A DNA stretch of 64,000 nucleotides from DATJHM01 sp035493895 (lineage in GTDB: Bacteria > Chloroflexota > Ktedonobacteria > Ktedonobacterales > Ktedonobacteraceae), in contig DATJHM010000106.1 in assembly GCA_035493895.1 (NCBI GenBank), positions 1 through 64,000 on the forward strand, in the 5' to 3' direction. Of the stretch, positions 17,148 to 26,706 are shown one piece after another. Each line of letters starts with the position of its first letter. Positions within the stretch are counted from its first letter, which is position 1. The notes under the pieces were generated by a model that saw only the letters and a program-made list of their open reading frames with translations, was not told the DNA's origin and searched no databases. The position numbers and the translations under genes were made by a program.

Positions 17148-20100
17148 TTATTTACGCTGCAATCGAACAACAGGTACACGCGCTTGCGTCTTACCACCTG
17201 CTTTTTCCTCTGCACCTTCCGCAACGAAATCATGCTCATCCAGCAGCGACAGATTCCCCGGCTCGCTCACCGGCAAGGCAGAGACCACAGGAAGATTGCT
17301 CTCAACAACCAGGCCATTATCCATGTACACATGATATGGGAACATAGCAGGATCAAAGGTATTGCTATGTGAGATCAGGAGAATCTGCTCAAAATGCTGG
17401 CCTAGAATATCGCCAGTCACAACATCGACCAGGGCCTGTGTGCGGCTCTGATCAAACGAGCTGAGCGGCTCATCCAGGAAGAGAAAACCAGGAACAGCGT
17501 TCAGTTCACGAGGCAGAGCAGCAATAGTAAAGGCCAGACGCAGAGCCAGCGAAAGCTGATCAGCAGCCCCCGCCGAAAGAGCCTCTTTCGAGACATATTC
17601 ACCAGCCGCCGCCTCCCAGACACGTAAACGGAGCGCACCGCCCTTATTGCCTTCCTCAATCTCTGTCATCAGATGCACATCATAATAACGGCGGCTTGTC
17701 AGCAATGGTAGAAGCTGTTGCATATAATACTCGGTACGAGGCACCATCTTATGCAGCAAGCGTTCATTCACCGCTTTAATCAAAAGGCCGCCACGCTTAT
17801 GCGTCTCATACAGGTGTTCCTGCTGTTCCAGACGCAGGCGGGTCTGTTCAAGATCCAGAGGAGTGCTGCCAGTGTGCAATTCCTGGCTCAGGCGCAATTC
17901 CTGCTGTTCCAGCTCGGTCATTTCCCGCTCAATAGAGGCACGCTCCCCTTCCAGGCGAGCACGGTCTGTCGAGGCATACTCTCCAACCAGCGGCCAGACC
18001 GAAACAACATCTTTGCGTGTAAAACTTCTCGGTTTGGCGCGGCTACGCTGCTTGAGGCGGGCAAGGATGCTTTCGCTCAGGCTCCCGATCTCCTGACGAC
18101 ACAGCTCAACTCTCAACGAAGCAGCGCCCTGCTGGTTTTGCAGCTTCTCCAAATCTCTGATAATATCATTTTCATTGGATTCTTGAATTTCGCTCTGGCA
18201 ACGAGTACGCAACGCGACGAGAGCTTCAGCGAACGGATTGAGGGGCACAATCCAGCTTCCCAGACTATTGCTGAACTTCGCCAGTTGTTTATAGTATTCC
18301 GAAAGCAATTCCTGGCGCTCATGCAGCTGCGTTGTATACTCGCTCTGCTTCTCCTGAAGCAACATTTTGCTACCGAGCTGAATCTGAAGCTCTTCCAGCT
18401 GCTTGCGTGCAGCAATCTCCGCAGTATTAATAGCGGCCTGCCCAAAAGCAACCCCCAGTGGCTTCACGCGCTGGCGCAGAGAATCCTGCAAAGACTGCAA
18501 AGCCTGACGCAGGCCGACCTGTTGCTCACGAGCACGCTCGATCTGTTGCGCGGGATTGCTCTGCTTATAGCGTTCGTTACGCTCTTCGATTGCATGCTGG
18601 CGCACCACCAGCACATCAAGGGCATCCTGATGAATTTTCACCTGATTGGCGAGATCGTCTACCATATCCAGCTTACCATCAAGCGAGGCCAGCTCGCGTT
18701 CGGTCGACTTCAGCTCGGCGTCAATCAGGCCTTCCAGATCTGATAGATTCAACTCGCCTTCTTCAACCGGCAAAGGCAGAGGAGTCAAAGCGCTACTGAA
18801 GAGCGGCCCACTGCGTATATGAGAGTTCGTCGTAGGCAGTGGTAAACCTTCGTGGCCCGCAAGTTGAACAACCTCCTGGCGAAGCTTTTGCACATTGATG
18901 CGCTCTGCTTCGATGCGCTCTCCTATCGTATCCCATTGCTCGCGAGTACGCTGCTCTTCCAGGCGAGCACGTTCTTTCCGCAGTAATGCGACCGCCTCCA
19001 TCGTCACACTCACCTGGCTCCGGGACGAATTCAGTTCATCGCGTTTCTCTTTCGCCTGCTGCTGGAGATCGGTCAGGCTCTCCCCCTGATCGGGGGTCTG
19101 GCGCAAAACGTTCTGCGCATCATCAATAGAACGAGGAAGCGAGCCACCCAATTGCTGAATTTCGCGTTCAACCTGACCAAGTGAATCTTCACTGCCACCC
19201 ATACGTTTGGCAGTCTCACGAGCAGCCACCATCATCCCCAGCTTATTGACCGCATCTTGAATCTGCGTCGAGACCGCCAGTTCCTCCTTGCGCGCCTTAC
19301 GAAAACTGAGATAACTGATCCAGCCGACCACCGCAAAAAACAGGGCCGCAATACCCGCAATGATCGCCATCAGTCCCGTAGACCATTCAACCAGGAGCAA
19401 AATAGCACAGACAACAAAAAACGTGCCACAGACCGCCACCAGCAGCAAATACTTGCGCGAAGAGGACTGAGCATCCTCCGCCGCTTGATTCAGCCGGGCT
19501 TTTTGTTCATGCGCCATGCGTACATGCTGCTCTGCCTGCAACAGGCCATCAGCGAGCGTTTTCAGGCGCATCCATTCTTCCATCTGACGGCGAACCCCCA
19601 GATCACGCCAGCGCTTATCAAATGCTTCAGCCTGCTTCTGAACCTGACGAGATTCACCCTCAACCAGGCGCAGTTCCTGTTCTGTCTCCTGAAGATCGCG
19701 CTGCACCTTGCGCAGGCGTGCCTGATTCTCTTCCGAAAGCCCCTGACTCACAGTTGCACGAGCATATTGATCTTCTGCGCGTTTCAGTTCAGCCAGGCGA
19801 TCGGCCAGAGTTCTCATACGCTGCAAACGGATCTCCAGTTGAGGACGCCCGGTCCGCCGCCGTTCTTCAAGTTCAGTGAGAGCTTGTTGAGCCTGCTGAA
19901 CACGCAAACGAGCATGGGAGATCTGCTCCTCCATACTCTGGAGATCCTCCAGCGTCTCATCCTGCTTTTTCAGCTCTTGCTCAAGCTCTTTAATCGTATC
20001 GACCGCCGTCAGCAGATCATTGGACATATGCTCCAACGTGCCAAACGAGCGACGTAGTTCTGAGAGATCAGCAACGCGTTTTTCCAGAACAGGAAGCTCC

Positions 20101-21017
20101 TCATGTTCGCGCCATTCAAGATCAGCGATCTGCTTCTCCAGTTCAGGCAAGACCTGACGTGCCTCAGCGATAATATCATAAGCTTCGATAATCTCGCCCA
20201 GCGTCATCTCGGCCTTTTGCAACTGATGTAAGCGCGTCTGGCGACTTTTCAGTTCCTGGCGGATACGTTTCATCTGTTCAATCGAGCGTTCCTGTTCCTG
20301 GATATCCGTCTCCTGCTGCACGATCCCCTCTAAATCGTGACTAACAGCCACAGCAGCAAGAGCCACCTCCAGTTTTTCCAGCTGTCGGCTCAAAACAGGA
20401 ATACGCGCCTGAATTTCCGCGAGATGAAGTTTCTCGCGCCACTCCTGAAGCAAGCGCTCATCTTCAGAACCGATCTTAAACTGCTCGGAGAGACGGATCA
20501 GGCGTTCGAGCCCGAGGAGCTTGCGTGCGGTTGTATCGCGCGCATCGCTATCCAGCATCTCCAGACGGTCCAGACCTTTCTGCTCAATTAAACAAGAATT
20601 ACGTAGAGACTCACCATCCATACGACCCATCTCGGAGACAATACGTTCATTGACAGAGCCAAGCCCAGAGAGAGTCTCTTCCCCGGCAACGCCCAGGCGA
20701 CGAATCTGTAGAGTCGCGCGTTGACCATTACCTCGTTCAATCACACGGGAGATCGTCAGTTCGGTGGCACCGACCGAAAAAGTAAGCGTTACAGAGGCAT
20801 TGGTAGCACCGTATAATACCAGATCATCAAGCGAACGCCTACCACGACTTGAAGAGAGCGCCTCACCATAAAGTGCAAAATATAAGCTTTCAAGTAGTGC
20901 CGACTTGCCAGCCTCGTTAGGTCCCTGGATCAGAATACAACCGCGCTGAGGAAAATGAAGGTTCACCTCGCGCAGGAGCCTGAACCGTTCAACGGTCAAA
21001 TGTTTTAGGATTATCAT
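17148..21017 (-). CDS. SMC/Rad50-type ATPase with a central membrane hairpin (YhaN/SbcC-like)
   Basis: A 1289-residue protein. The N-terminal ABC half has Walker A GPNEAGKS (32-39). Two long coiled-coil arms surround about residues 520-580, where two hydrophobic helices (KYLLLVAVCGTFFVVCAILL and a second one) replace the usual hinge or zinc hook. The C-terminal half has signature LSAGAADQLSLALRLA and Walker B FLFLDEPLSSFD. This matches YhaN-type proteins, which pair with a YhaO/SbcD-like phosphoesterase, here the upstream gene. Expected to act in DNA end processing or repair, held at the membrane. ATG 21017 follows GGAG by 6 bases. A terminator follows at 17100. Confidence 0.88.
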   Translation of the reverse strand: MIILKHLTVERFRLLREVNLHFPQRGCILIQGPNEAGKSALLESLYFALYGEALSSSRGRRSLDDLVLYGATNASVTLTFSVGATELTISRVIERGNGQRATLQIRRLGVAGEETLSGLGSVNERIVSEMGRMDGESLRNSCLIEQKGLDRLEMLDSDARDTTARKLLGLERLIRLSEQFKIGSEDERLLQEWREKLHLAEIQARIPVLSRQLEKLEVALAAVAVSHDLEGIVQQETDIQEQERSIEQMKRIRQELKSRQTRLHQLQKAEMTLGEIIEAYDIIAEARQVLPELEKQIADLEWREHEELPVLEKRVADLSELRRSFGTLEHMSNDLLTAVDTIKELEQELKKQDETLEDLQSMEEQISHARLRVQQAQQALTELEERRRTGRPQLEIRLQRMRTLADRLAELKRAEDQYARATVSQGLSEENQARLRKVQRDLQETEQELRLVEGESRQVQKQAEAFDKRWRDLGVRRQMEEWMRLKTLADGLLQAEQHVRMAHEQKARLNQAAEDAQSSSRKYLLLVAVCGTFFVVCAILLLVEWSTGLMAIIAGIAALFFAVVGWISYLSFRKARKEELAVSTQIQDAVNKLGMMVAARETAKRMGGSEDSLGQVEREIQQLGGSLPRSIDDAQNVLRQTPDQGESLTDLQQQAKEKRDELNSSRSQVSVTMEAVALLRKERARLEEQRTREQWDTIGERIEAERINVQKLRQEVVQLAGHEGLPLPTTNSHIRSGPLFSSALTPLPLPVEEGELNLSDLEGLIDAELKSTERELASLDGKLDMVDDLANQVKIHQDALDVLVVRQHAIEERNERYKQSNPAQQIERAREQQVGLRQALQSLQDSLRQRVKPLGVAFGQAAINTAEIAARKQLEELQIQLGSKMLLQEKQSEYTTQLHERQELLSEYYKQLAKFSNSLGSWIVPLNPFAEALVALRTRCQSEIQESNENDIIRDLEKLQNQQGAASLRVELCRQEIGSLSESILARLKQRSRAKPRSFTRKDVVSVWPLVGEYASTDRARLEGERASIEREMTELEQQELRLSQELHTGSTPLDLEQTRLRLEQQEHLYETHKRGGLLIKAVNERLLHKMVPRTEYYMQQLLPLLTSRRYYDVHLMTEIEEGNKGGALRLRVWEAAAGEYVSKEALSAGAADQLSLALRLAFTIAALPRELNAVPGFLFLDEPLSSFDQSRTQALVDVVTGDILGQHFEQILLISHSNTFDPAMFPYHVYMDNGLVVESNLPVVSALPVSEPGNLSLLDEHDFVAEGAEEKAGGKTQARVPVVRLQRK

Positions 21018-21117
21018 GGTCTACTCCGTTCGCCAAAGCCAGGTAGCAGTGCCAGGCTGGTCTGGAACATCTAGGATACCTGCAAGCTCACAGCAATTGC
21101 AGGCAGAAAGAAATACA

Positions 21118-22392
21118 TTATCGTCTCCCTTTGAGATCATCCAATGCCAGCAATAACTCTTCTTTTGTCACACGCCATGCTTTTTGCTCATGCTCATCAA
21201 AAGCATCCGCGATCCATTCATCGGCCAGAGCGATCAGTTCTTCACGGGGAGAGAAGCGCTCGCCAGCCTCAGGGGAGGGCATATCCAGATCCGAAAGCAA
21301 TACCAGAGAGCTATCATCAATAGCCAGGGCAAAACACTGCTCTTCGCCGTAGCGGCGGATCTGGTTCAGATCCAACTGATGATATTGAGAACGCGACAAC
21401 TCGCCTTCCAGGCGTAACAGAAGCAACATATCCGGCCCACAGAGGGGGCGCAAACGCTCAAGGATAAGAGCGGTAGGATCGACATTTTGTTGAAGTTCAG
21501 CCTCAGCAGACCAGAGTTCAGAGGTTGGAATCAACAGACTTTGTAACGAAAAACTCTCTACAGGAATATGTTTGCACCAGCGAATACCATCAGCAGCCAG
21601 GCCCAGATAGACAAAACCCGGGACCTCATCCGGCGTATTAAAATCAATATGCTGCGTTGTTCCGGCTACCACCACCTCCGTTTGCCCAAAGGTCAGACGG
21701 CTATATTTATGGTGATATCCCGCGAGTACATAACGAAAAGCTGGCAACTCAGTCAGGCTCTGACGGCTCACCTGAGCGCGTGCTTCAAAGAGAGAAGAGC
21801 CCGTAGTCAGGCCGTCAATAGGAGCATGTAGTACAAGAAGAGAAAACGAGGCTCGGTCAATGCCATCCCGCACCTGTACACCAGTCAAAGGATCAACGTC
21901 CTGTTCAGTAAACACACTCAGTCCGGAAATGCCAACCTGGACGCCGTGGAGATTGAGCAGCATAGGCTCTAGCTTTTGATCCGCCACAGGAGAAAAATAG
22001 TGCAAAGCTCCCAGGCGCTCATAGCTCAGCAGAGGTGAAGGATCAGAAACGCCGTGCCGCACATGTCCAGCGGCAGGAATATCATGAAGGCCACCAAGCG
22101 CAAACATCTGAATACCGGCCTGCTTCAATTCTGAGAGCCGCTCCGCGACAAAGCTACGATCACGTTCTTGCGGCACCGCCGTATCAAATAAGTCACCAGC
22201 CTGAATAAACAGGTCAACTTTCTGCTGAAGGGCAAAATCGGTCGCCTGCTGAAAAGCCTGACGCAGGCGTTGCTGAAGAACCTCGCGTTTGCGAGGCTGC
22301 TGGCCGAAGGCAGAATAGCCAAGATGATTATCGGCAGTAAGCACAAGCGAAATGACATCACCTGGTTTCTGGCCGTCGTCGTGTGAAGCCAT
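21118..22392 (-). CDS. Metallophosphoesterase, YhaO/SbcD-like, with atypical metal-site motifs
   Basis: A 424-residue calcineurin-type phosphoesterase. Motif I is LTADNHLGY (D21, H23) and motif II is QAGDLFD. Where family members have GNHD this one reads GGLHD, and the last GHxH motif reads GYHH. These read as loss of a metal-ligand Asn and of one His, so catalysis may be weakened or altered. ATG 22392 lies 6 bases after GGAG; a longer frame from 22419 has no good site. It is the first gene of an operon with the YhaN-like ATPase, 100 bases upstream. Confidence 0.82.
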   Translation of the reverse strand: MASHDDGQKPGDVISLVLTADNHLGYSAFGQQPRKREVLQQRLRQAFQQATDFALQQKVDLFIQAGDLFDTAVPQERDRSFVAERLSELKQAGIQMFALGGLHDIPAAGHVRHGVSDPSPLLSYERLGALHYFSPVADQKLEPMLLNLHGVQVGISGLSVFTEQDVDPLTGVQVRDGIDRASFSLLVLHAPIDGLTTGSSLFEARAQVSRQSLTELPAFRYVLAGYHHKYSRLTFGQTEVVVAGTTQHIDFNTPDEVPGFVYLGLAADGIRWCKHIPVESFSLQSLLIPTSELWSAEAELQQNVDPTALILERLRPLCGPDMLLLLRLEGELSRSQYHQLDLNQIRRYGEEQCFALAIDDSSLVLLSDLDMPSPEAGERFSPREELIALADEWIADAFDEHEQKAWRVTKEELLLALDDLKGRR

Positions 22393-22963
22393 TGTCGTCT
22401 CCATAGTATCTTTTGTCATTAGTTATGTACTTTCAAACCATCGACAAAATCCAGCCGATGCCCTATAGTGCACGTATAACAAAACAAAATCAAAAAATAA
22501 ATGCCTGATATTTCTGTTATCTAAAAAAAATATGATAGGGAAAACCTGCCTTTCCTTTCCTGGAACAGAAAATCCGGACAGGTACTCTTTTCTGAGTGTT
22601 CAAGCTGAGTCTATCACAAAAAAGGGTGATTAAAAACGATTTATGAGGAAAAGAGGGACTATTTGGGGAATAGAAAGACAAACATCAATCTTAACACGTA
22701 ATACAAATGACAAAAGATGACACAAAAGTACCTATTCCATGACAGGCATAGACAGGATTTACAGCTAAATATTAATATGTTATAAAAGTTTGTATCATTC
22801 GACCATGTTTGCCCATCGTAGAGGCGCTGTTTAGCGGTGCCAATTCTGATGGCAACATGATAATCTGAAACCATCGCAAAGGCGTTATTATAGTACATAC
22901 CGTTTTCAAACCAGGGAGCGACATCGTTCCCCGTAGACACTTTTATTAAGTGGGGAGAGCAGA
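22393..22963. other. Intergenic leader region upstream of the HD-GYP gene
   Basis: A 571-base AT-rich divergent region. Near 22810-22905 a similar stretch occurs twice, CATCGTAGAGGCG then CATCGCAAAGGCG, each followed by a potential small hairpin and ACC or GCC, so a structured leader is possible. Otherwise no gene or repeat is recognised. Confidence 0.3.
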
Positions 22964-23623
22964 GTGGTGGTAGCAATGCATATAGAGCAGAGAGAAAAAG
23001 AATATGAGACCAGAAAGGTCCTGCTTTCTTTAGCAAAGAGTATTCAGGAACGAGATATTATCACCTATGAACATTCACGCCGTGTGGCGACTTACGTTCA
23101 GCGTCTGGCACGCTATCTTGGTTGGAGCAGGCGCGAGGCGCGAGATCTGGCATTAGCGGCGCTGGTCCATGACCTCGGCAAAACCTGGATTACCAACGAT
23201 ATACTCAATAAATCCGGCCCACTTCTTGAGGAAGAACGCAGAAAAATGGAACAGCATCCTGTTATTGGCGCTCGCATCTTAATCGGCTGTGATGTTCACC
23301 CATTTTATGTCGAAACTGTCCTCCATCATCATGAAGCCTGGAACGGCGCTGGCTATCCGGCAGGGTACCATGGAGAAGACATTCCCCTGGGCGCACGCCT
23401 GCTTACCATCGCCGATGTGTATGACGTTATTACGTCGCAACGCCCTTATAAAGCTCCACTCACCCAGGAGGCAGCTCGTGAGCGGCTATTGCAGGGATCG
23501 GGCACCAGTTTCGACCCGCTCATATTAGGCGCATTTATTCATCTCCTCGACCTTGATCCGCATTTTACGCTGGTCAGAGGAAAACGGTTCATGCACCACC
23601 TCTTCCTGGGTGGACAAAAATAA
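22964..23623 (+). CDS. HD-GYP domain protein (probable cyclic-di-GMP phosphodiesterase)
   Basis: A 219-residue protein that is almost entirely an HD-GYP domain. It has H37 in YEHSRR, the HD pair H69-D70 in LVHDLGK, HHHEAWNG (121-128) and GYP (130-132), then IADVYDVITSQRPYK. All expected metal-binding residues are present, so hydrolysis of cyclic di-GMP or a related dinucleotide is likely. No receiver or sensor domain is attached. Start GTG 22964 follows GGGGAG by 6 bases; ATG 22976 is an alternative. Single-gene unit. Confidence 0.88.
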   Translation: MVVAMHIEQREKEYETRKVLLSLAKSIQERDIITYEHSRRVATYVQRLARYLGWSRREARDLALAALVHDLGKTWITNDILNKSGPLLEEERRKMEQHPVIGARILIGCDVHPFYVETVLHHHEAWNGAGYPAGYHGEDIPLGARLLTIADVYDVITSQRPYKAPLTQEAARERLLQGSGTSFDPLILGAFIHLLDLDPHFTLVRGKRFMHHLFLGGQK

Positions 23624-23711
23624 TCCTGTTCCTATGGTTCAATCCTGACATACGCCTGGCAATGCAACCTCTGATGCACAGAGGGACGAAAAAACCAGAG
23701 CTTATCCATAT

Positions 23712-24485
23712 TCAACGCACAAGTTCGTGCAGACCAAATACCGGTCCCTCACGGCAGAGAAGACGAAAGCCCGAACGCGTCTCAACGTCGCAGAGGAGGC
23801 AAAGGCCCATACCGCAGAGAAAATGACCTTCAGCTGTGACCTGAGCAAAATGCTTGCTTCGAATTCGCTCGTAACGATTATAGAGAGCAAGAGCCGTTTC
23901 ATGTGAAACACTACAACAGGTCGCATCGGACCAGGAAAGATAGGGAGCGATGCCTGAAATGAGCGTATCCGTTACCACATGGTACTCCACCTCAGGAGCA
24001 AGAAGCGCTGGCGGATACGCCTCTTCGACGCTCTGGCACTGATAGACGATCGTTACCGCTATCTCCTGTAGCAAAGCCTCTTGAGCCAGGAACGTCAAAG
24101 ATGCGAGTTGTCGCTCTTCAGCTATCAGTAACAGGTTACGCACCGTTGAAGACAGGCTCCAGCCATGACCAGTAGGGCCCAGCACCTCAAGAAGCGTACC
24201 AGCAGGCTGACTGGCCAGCCAGTGACTCCCACGTCCACGTTTATAGATCAGAAACGTACACAAACCCGCAGCCCTATCAACCGAATGCACAAAGAATGGT
24301 CGCCGCAGCAAAGGATCATACGCCTGAAGAGCACAACAGCGTATCATACAATATTGACCCGGTCGAACCGCCTGGACGAGCGCGGGAATATGCACCGTCA
24401 ACAAATTGGCTTCAGAAGAAATTGGCGTTGTAGAGATAAGTTCCGCGGAAAATAGACGTACCATAAGCATCTCATCCATCTTCAT
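23712..24485 (-). CDS. PyrK-like FAD/[2Fe-2S] electron-transfer protein
   Basis: A 258-residue protein resembling the electron-transfer subunit of class 1B dihydroorotate dehydrogenase. It has an FAD-binding barrel with RPFFVHSV, a GPTGHGW loop, a reduced NAD-binding domain, and a C-terminal cluster motif with Cys in FLCGMGLCLLCD and a fourth in LLCREGPVFG. No pyrD is adjacent. The start overlaps the end of the upstream solute-binding lipoprotein gene; several clustered in-frame ATG codons (24485 inward) make it uncertain. A parS-like palindrome lies inside the gene at 23895. The partner enzyme is unknown. Confidence 0.75.
   Translation of the reverse strand: MKMDEMLMVRLFSAELISTTPISSEANLLTVHIPALVQAVRPGQYCMIRCCALQAYDPLLRRPFFVHSVDRAAGLCTFLIYKRGRGSHWLASQPAGTLLEVLGPTGHGWSLSSTVRNLLLIAEERQLASLTFLAQEALLQEIAVTIVYQCQSVEEAYPPALLAPEVEYHVVTDTLISGIAPYLSWSDATCCSVSHETALALYNRYERIRSKHFAQVTAEGHFLCGMGLCLLCDVETRSGFRLLCREGPVFGLHELVR
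23895..23910. other. parS-like palindrome inside the pyrK-like gene
   Basis: CGTTTCATGTGAAACA matches the ParB consensus TGTTTCACGTGAAACA at 14 of 16 positions. It is the only copy found left of the origin-like region and the only one inside a coding sequence. Confidence 0.6.
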
Positions 24486-25374
24486 CACTGGTTAGCTCGC
24501 CTGTCGTCAGGCCCCACTTCATAATCAAAAAGTGATACGTACCATCATTACGTACGGCCTGGAAAGCCTTTTGCACAGCCTGTAAGATCGACGCATCCCC
24601 TTTGCGAATAGCGATCCCCTCCACATTGCCATTTGTTACCTGGCCGCCTATTGCAAAAAGCGAAGGGTCCTGATGAATATAATAATCGGAAACAGGAGCA
24701 TCCTGATAGGTAGCAACCACGCGTCCCGTTTTCAATAACTGTATCACATCGGCCCCGTTGGACAAAGCAATGGTCGTAATAGGTTTATTGCCAGCCTGTT
24801 TACAGGTATTACTCGCCACACGCAGATCGTTCTCCTCTAATGTCCCGATACGAACACCCACACTCAGGCCACAAAGATCATTGGTACCCTGGATGTGATG
24901 AGGATTCCCATTCGCAACCAGCAGAGACTCGCCACCCTTAAAATAAGGCACAAAATCCACCTGTTTCTGCAAATCGGACGTAATGGGAAGGGCAGAGATA
25001 ACGACATCAACATTCTTCTCTTGCAAGCTGGGCAAAAGCGAGCTAAAGTCTAGCTGCACAACATGGGGACGCAACCCCATACGTTGTGCCAGCACATTGA
25101 TCAGATCAATATCAAAACCGACGACAGTATCTGTCTCACCTTCAGTGAACTCCTGTGGCAGATAATTTGTATAGCTCCCAATCGTGAGTATACCCCGCGT
25201 CAGCAGTGGCGTTGGTGCGGTGATCTGAGCAAGCGGCGTCACGAATGCCTTGGATTTATTTTGCGCCTGTGGTTGAGCACAAGCAACGAGCCAGGTGGAC
25301 AGAAGGAGAAGACAGAAGATAAGGTACCACTTCCTGGAAGACCACTCTCGTGTTCTCAGACAAGAATCTAGCAC
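24472..25374 (-). CDS. Amino-acid-type ABC transporter solute-binding lipoprotein
   Basis: A 300-residue family 3 solute-binding protein. A lipoprotein signal ends in LVAC with C32 as lipid attachment. The mature domain has GFDIDLINVLAQRMG, VDVVISALPIT and GVRIGTLEEND, typical of polar amino-acid binding. Start GTG 25374 follows GGAGG by 9 bases. No permease or ATPase gene accompanies it here. Its stop overlaps the start of the PyrK-like gene, so the two are translated from one mRNA. Confidence 0.85.
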   Translation of the reverse strand: MLDSCLRTREWSSRKWYLIFCLLLLSTWLVACAQPQAQNKSKAFVTPLAQITAPTPLLTRGILTIGSYTNYLPQEFTEGETDTVVGFDIDLINVLAQRMGLRPHVVQLDFSSLLPSLQEKNVDVVISALPITSDLQKQVDFVPYFKGGESLLVANGNPHHIQGTNDLCGLSVGVRIGTLEENDLRVASNTCKQAGNKPITTIALSNGADVIQLLKTGRVVATYQDAPVSDYYIHQDPSLFAIGGQVTNGNVEGIAIRKGDASILQAVQKAFQAVRNDGTYHFLIMKWGLTTGELTSDEDG

Positions 25375-26107
25375 GAAAGATTACCTCCTCTGTAAAGATG
25401 AGAGACACAGTTATTTACAAAATCCCGATCTGATGATGTTGTGAAAAACTGCTAGCAAAAAGAGTACGCGAATACAGAGTAGGTAAAAGCAAATTTCTAC
25501 TCACACATGTAAGTACGCAAGAGAGCGCCATTCTTTCACAAGAGAAATGAAGGAAGGGCACCGATCTACTTTTTGATTTACACGAAAAGCATGAAAAAAA
25601 TTTAATATGCTTTTTCTCTGATAAGTGTTATACTACATGAAAAGGGGAAATAAAGCAATGCCGCTTCTATCGTATTAATGTTTCTCACTCGTAAACCTGT
25701 TGAAGCCGAGTGACAGTATTGTTCTGTCATAGTTCCTGATCGACTAGACCTGGCAAAACGAATATGTAGGACATTTCGGCCATTCTCTTTTCTATTGCCA
25801 GTTTTTATTGCTACAATGTTAGCAGAGTTTTCAAAGAGCTCTATACCACAAAAATCAGCGCAAACGATATCTCTGGCGCAATAGGTACCATGACTTGAAT
25901 CCTTTGCGTGCAAAACAGCTGAACAATGGAGTATTGGGTATGTGGGAATATGTGTTTGGTGGAGATTATCCTCATCAACCTGGAACAGAGGTAGTATCAA
26001 TAACAGAACAGCGGAACTACTACATGTATACAACCTGCTAGCTCAGAGACGAATAGCTCACGCCCAGAGCGTGCTTTATCTCGAATACAAAGCAGAATAC
26101 AGAAGCA
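25375..26107. other. Intergenic region left of the origin-like region
   Basis: AT-rich with no convincing gene. The only long open frame (25602-26033, minus) has poor composition and no ribosome-binding site. It holds the ribosome-binding site of the lipoprotein gene at its left end. Confidence 0.35.
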
Positions 26108-26630
26108 TTATCCACCTCCCGGGTGGATACAAGCAGGAAAAGATCGACTTCTGCACATTCTTAGAGAGACTTATCCACAAACAATGTGGATAACTTTATG
26201 CTGTTATGGATTTTTCCGCACTCTACTGAAGAAATTTCGCGATAGGAGAAAAACCGATACAGTCTATTATCTATCATCACGATAGAAAAGATGGCAAGAG
26301 AAAAGGTACTTTATGCAAAGTTATCCACTGAAGAATACTTTTTAATGGGGATATCCACGGCTCATGAGAGAGTTATCCACAAACAATGTGGATAAGTTTT
26401 CCACATTCTCCACATTTGCCGGATATATCAACATGATACATGAGTTTTCCACATTGTTTGTGGATAAGTTTTCCACATTCTCCACATCAATTGGAGAAGA
26501 GGTTTTTTTGTGTTTATTCCCTGTGTAGCGGCTCTATAAGACTGACTACTTTTCTTCATAAGGGGGGATATATCACCAGGATAGATGCACTTATCCACAA
26601 AATGTGGATAAGTTTTCCACATTCTCCACA
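26108..26630. repeat. Left DnaA-box cluster with a thrice-repeated module
   Basis: Seven exact TTATCCACA boxes. A module of facing boxes followed by TTTTCCACA and TTCTCCACA recurs at 26373-26414, 26445-26486 (variant) and 26591-26630. A simpler facing pair is at 26171-26193. Confidence 0.8.
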
Positions 26631-26706
26631 TCTTCACAGCATGATATATCACCGCGATATATCATGCTGTGAAGATGAATATATCACATAGGTATATGAG
26701 ATAGTT

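Noticed and set aside
17718..20057. Long plus-strand frames of 341 and 266 codons
   Set aside because: They are antisense shadows of the Leu/Gln-rich coiled coils of the YhaN-like ATPase.
22840..22930. Cyclic-di-GMP-I (GEMM) riboswitch
   Set aside because: A CGCAAAG string is present, but the second conserved strand and tetraloop-receptor pattern are not, so it is kept only as a weak leader candidate.
25602..26033. 143-codon minus-strand frame near the origin-like region
   Set aside because: Irregular composition, many Cys and Ser, no ribosome-binding site, no recognisable domain.
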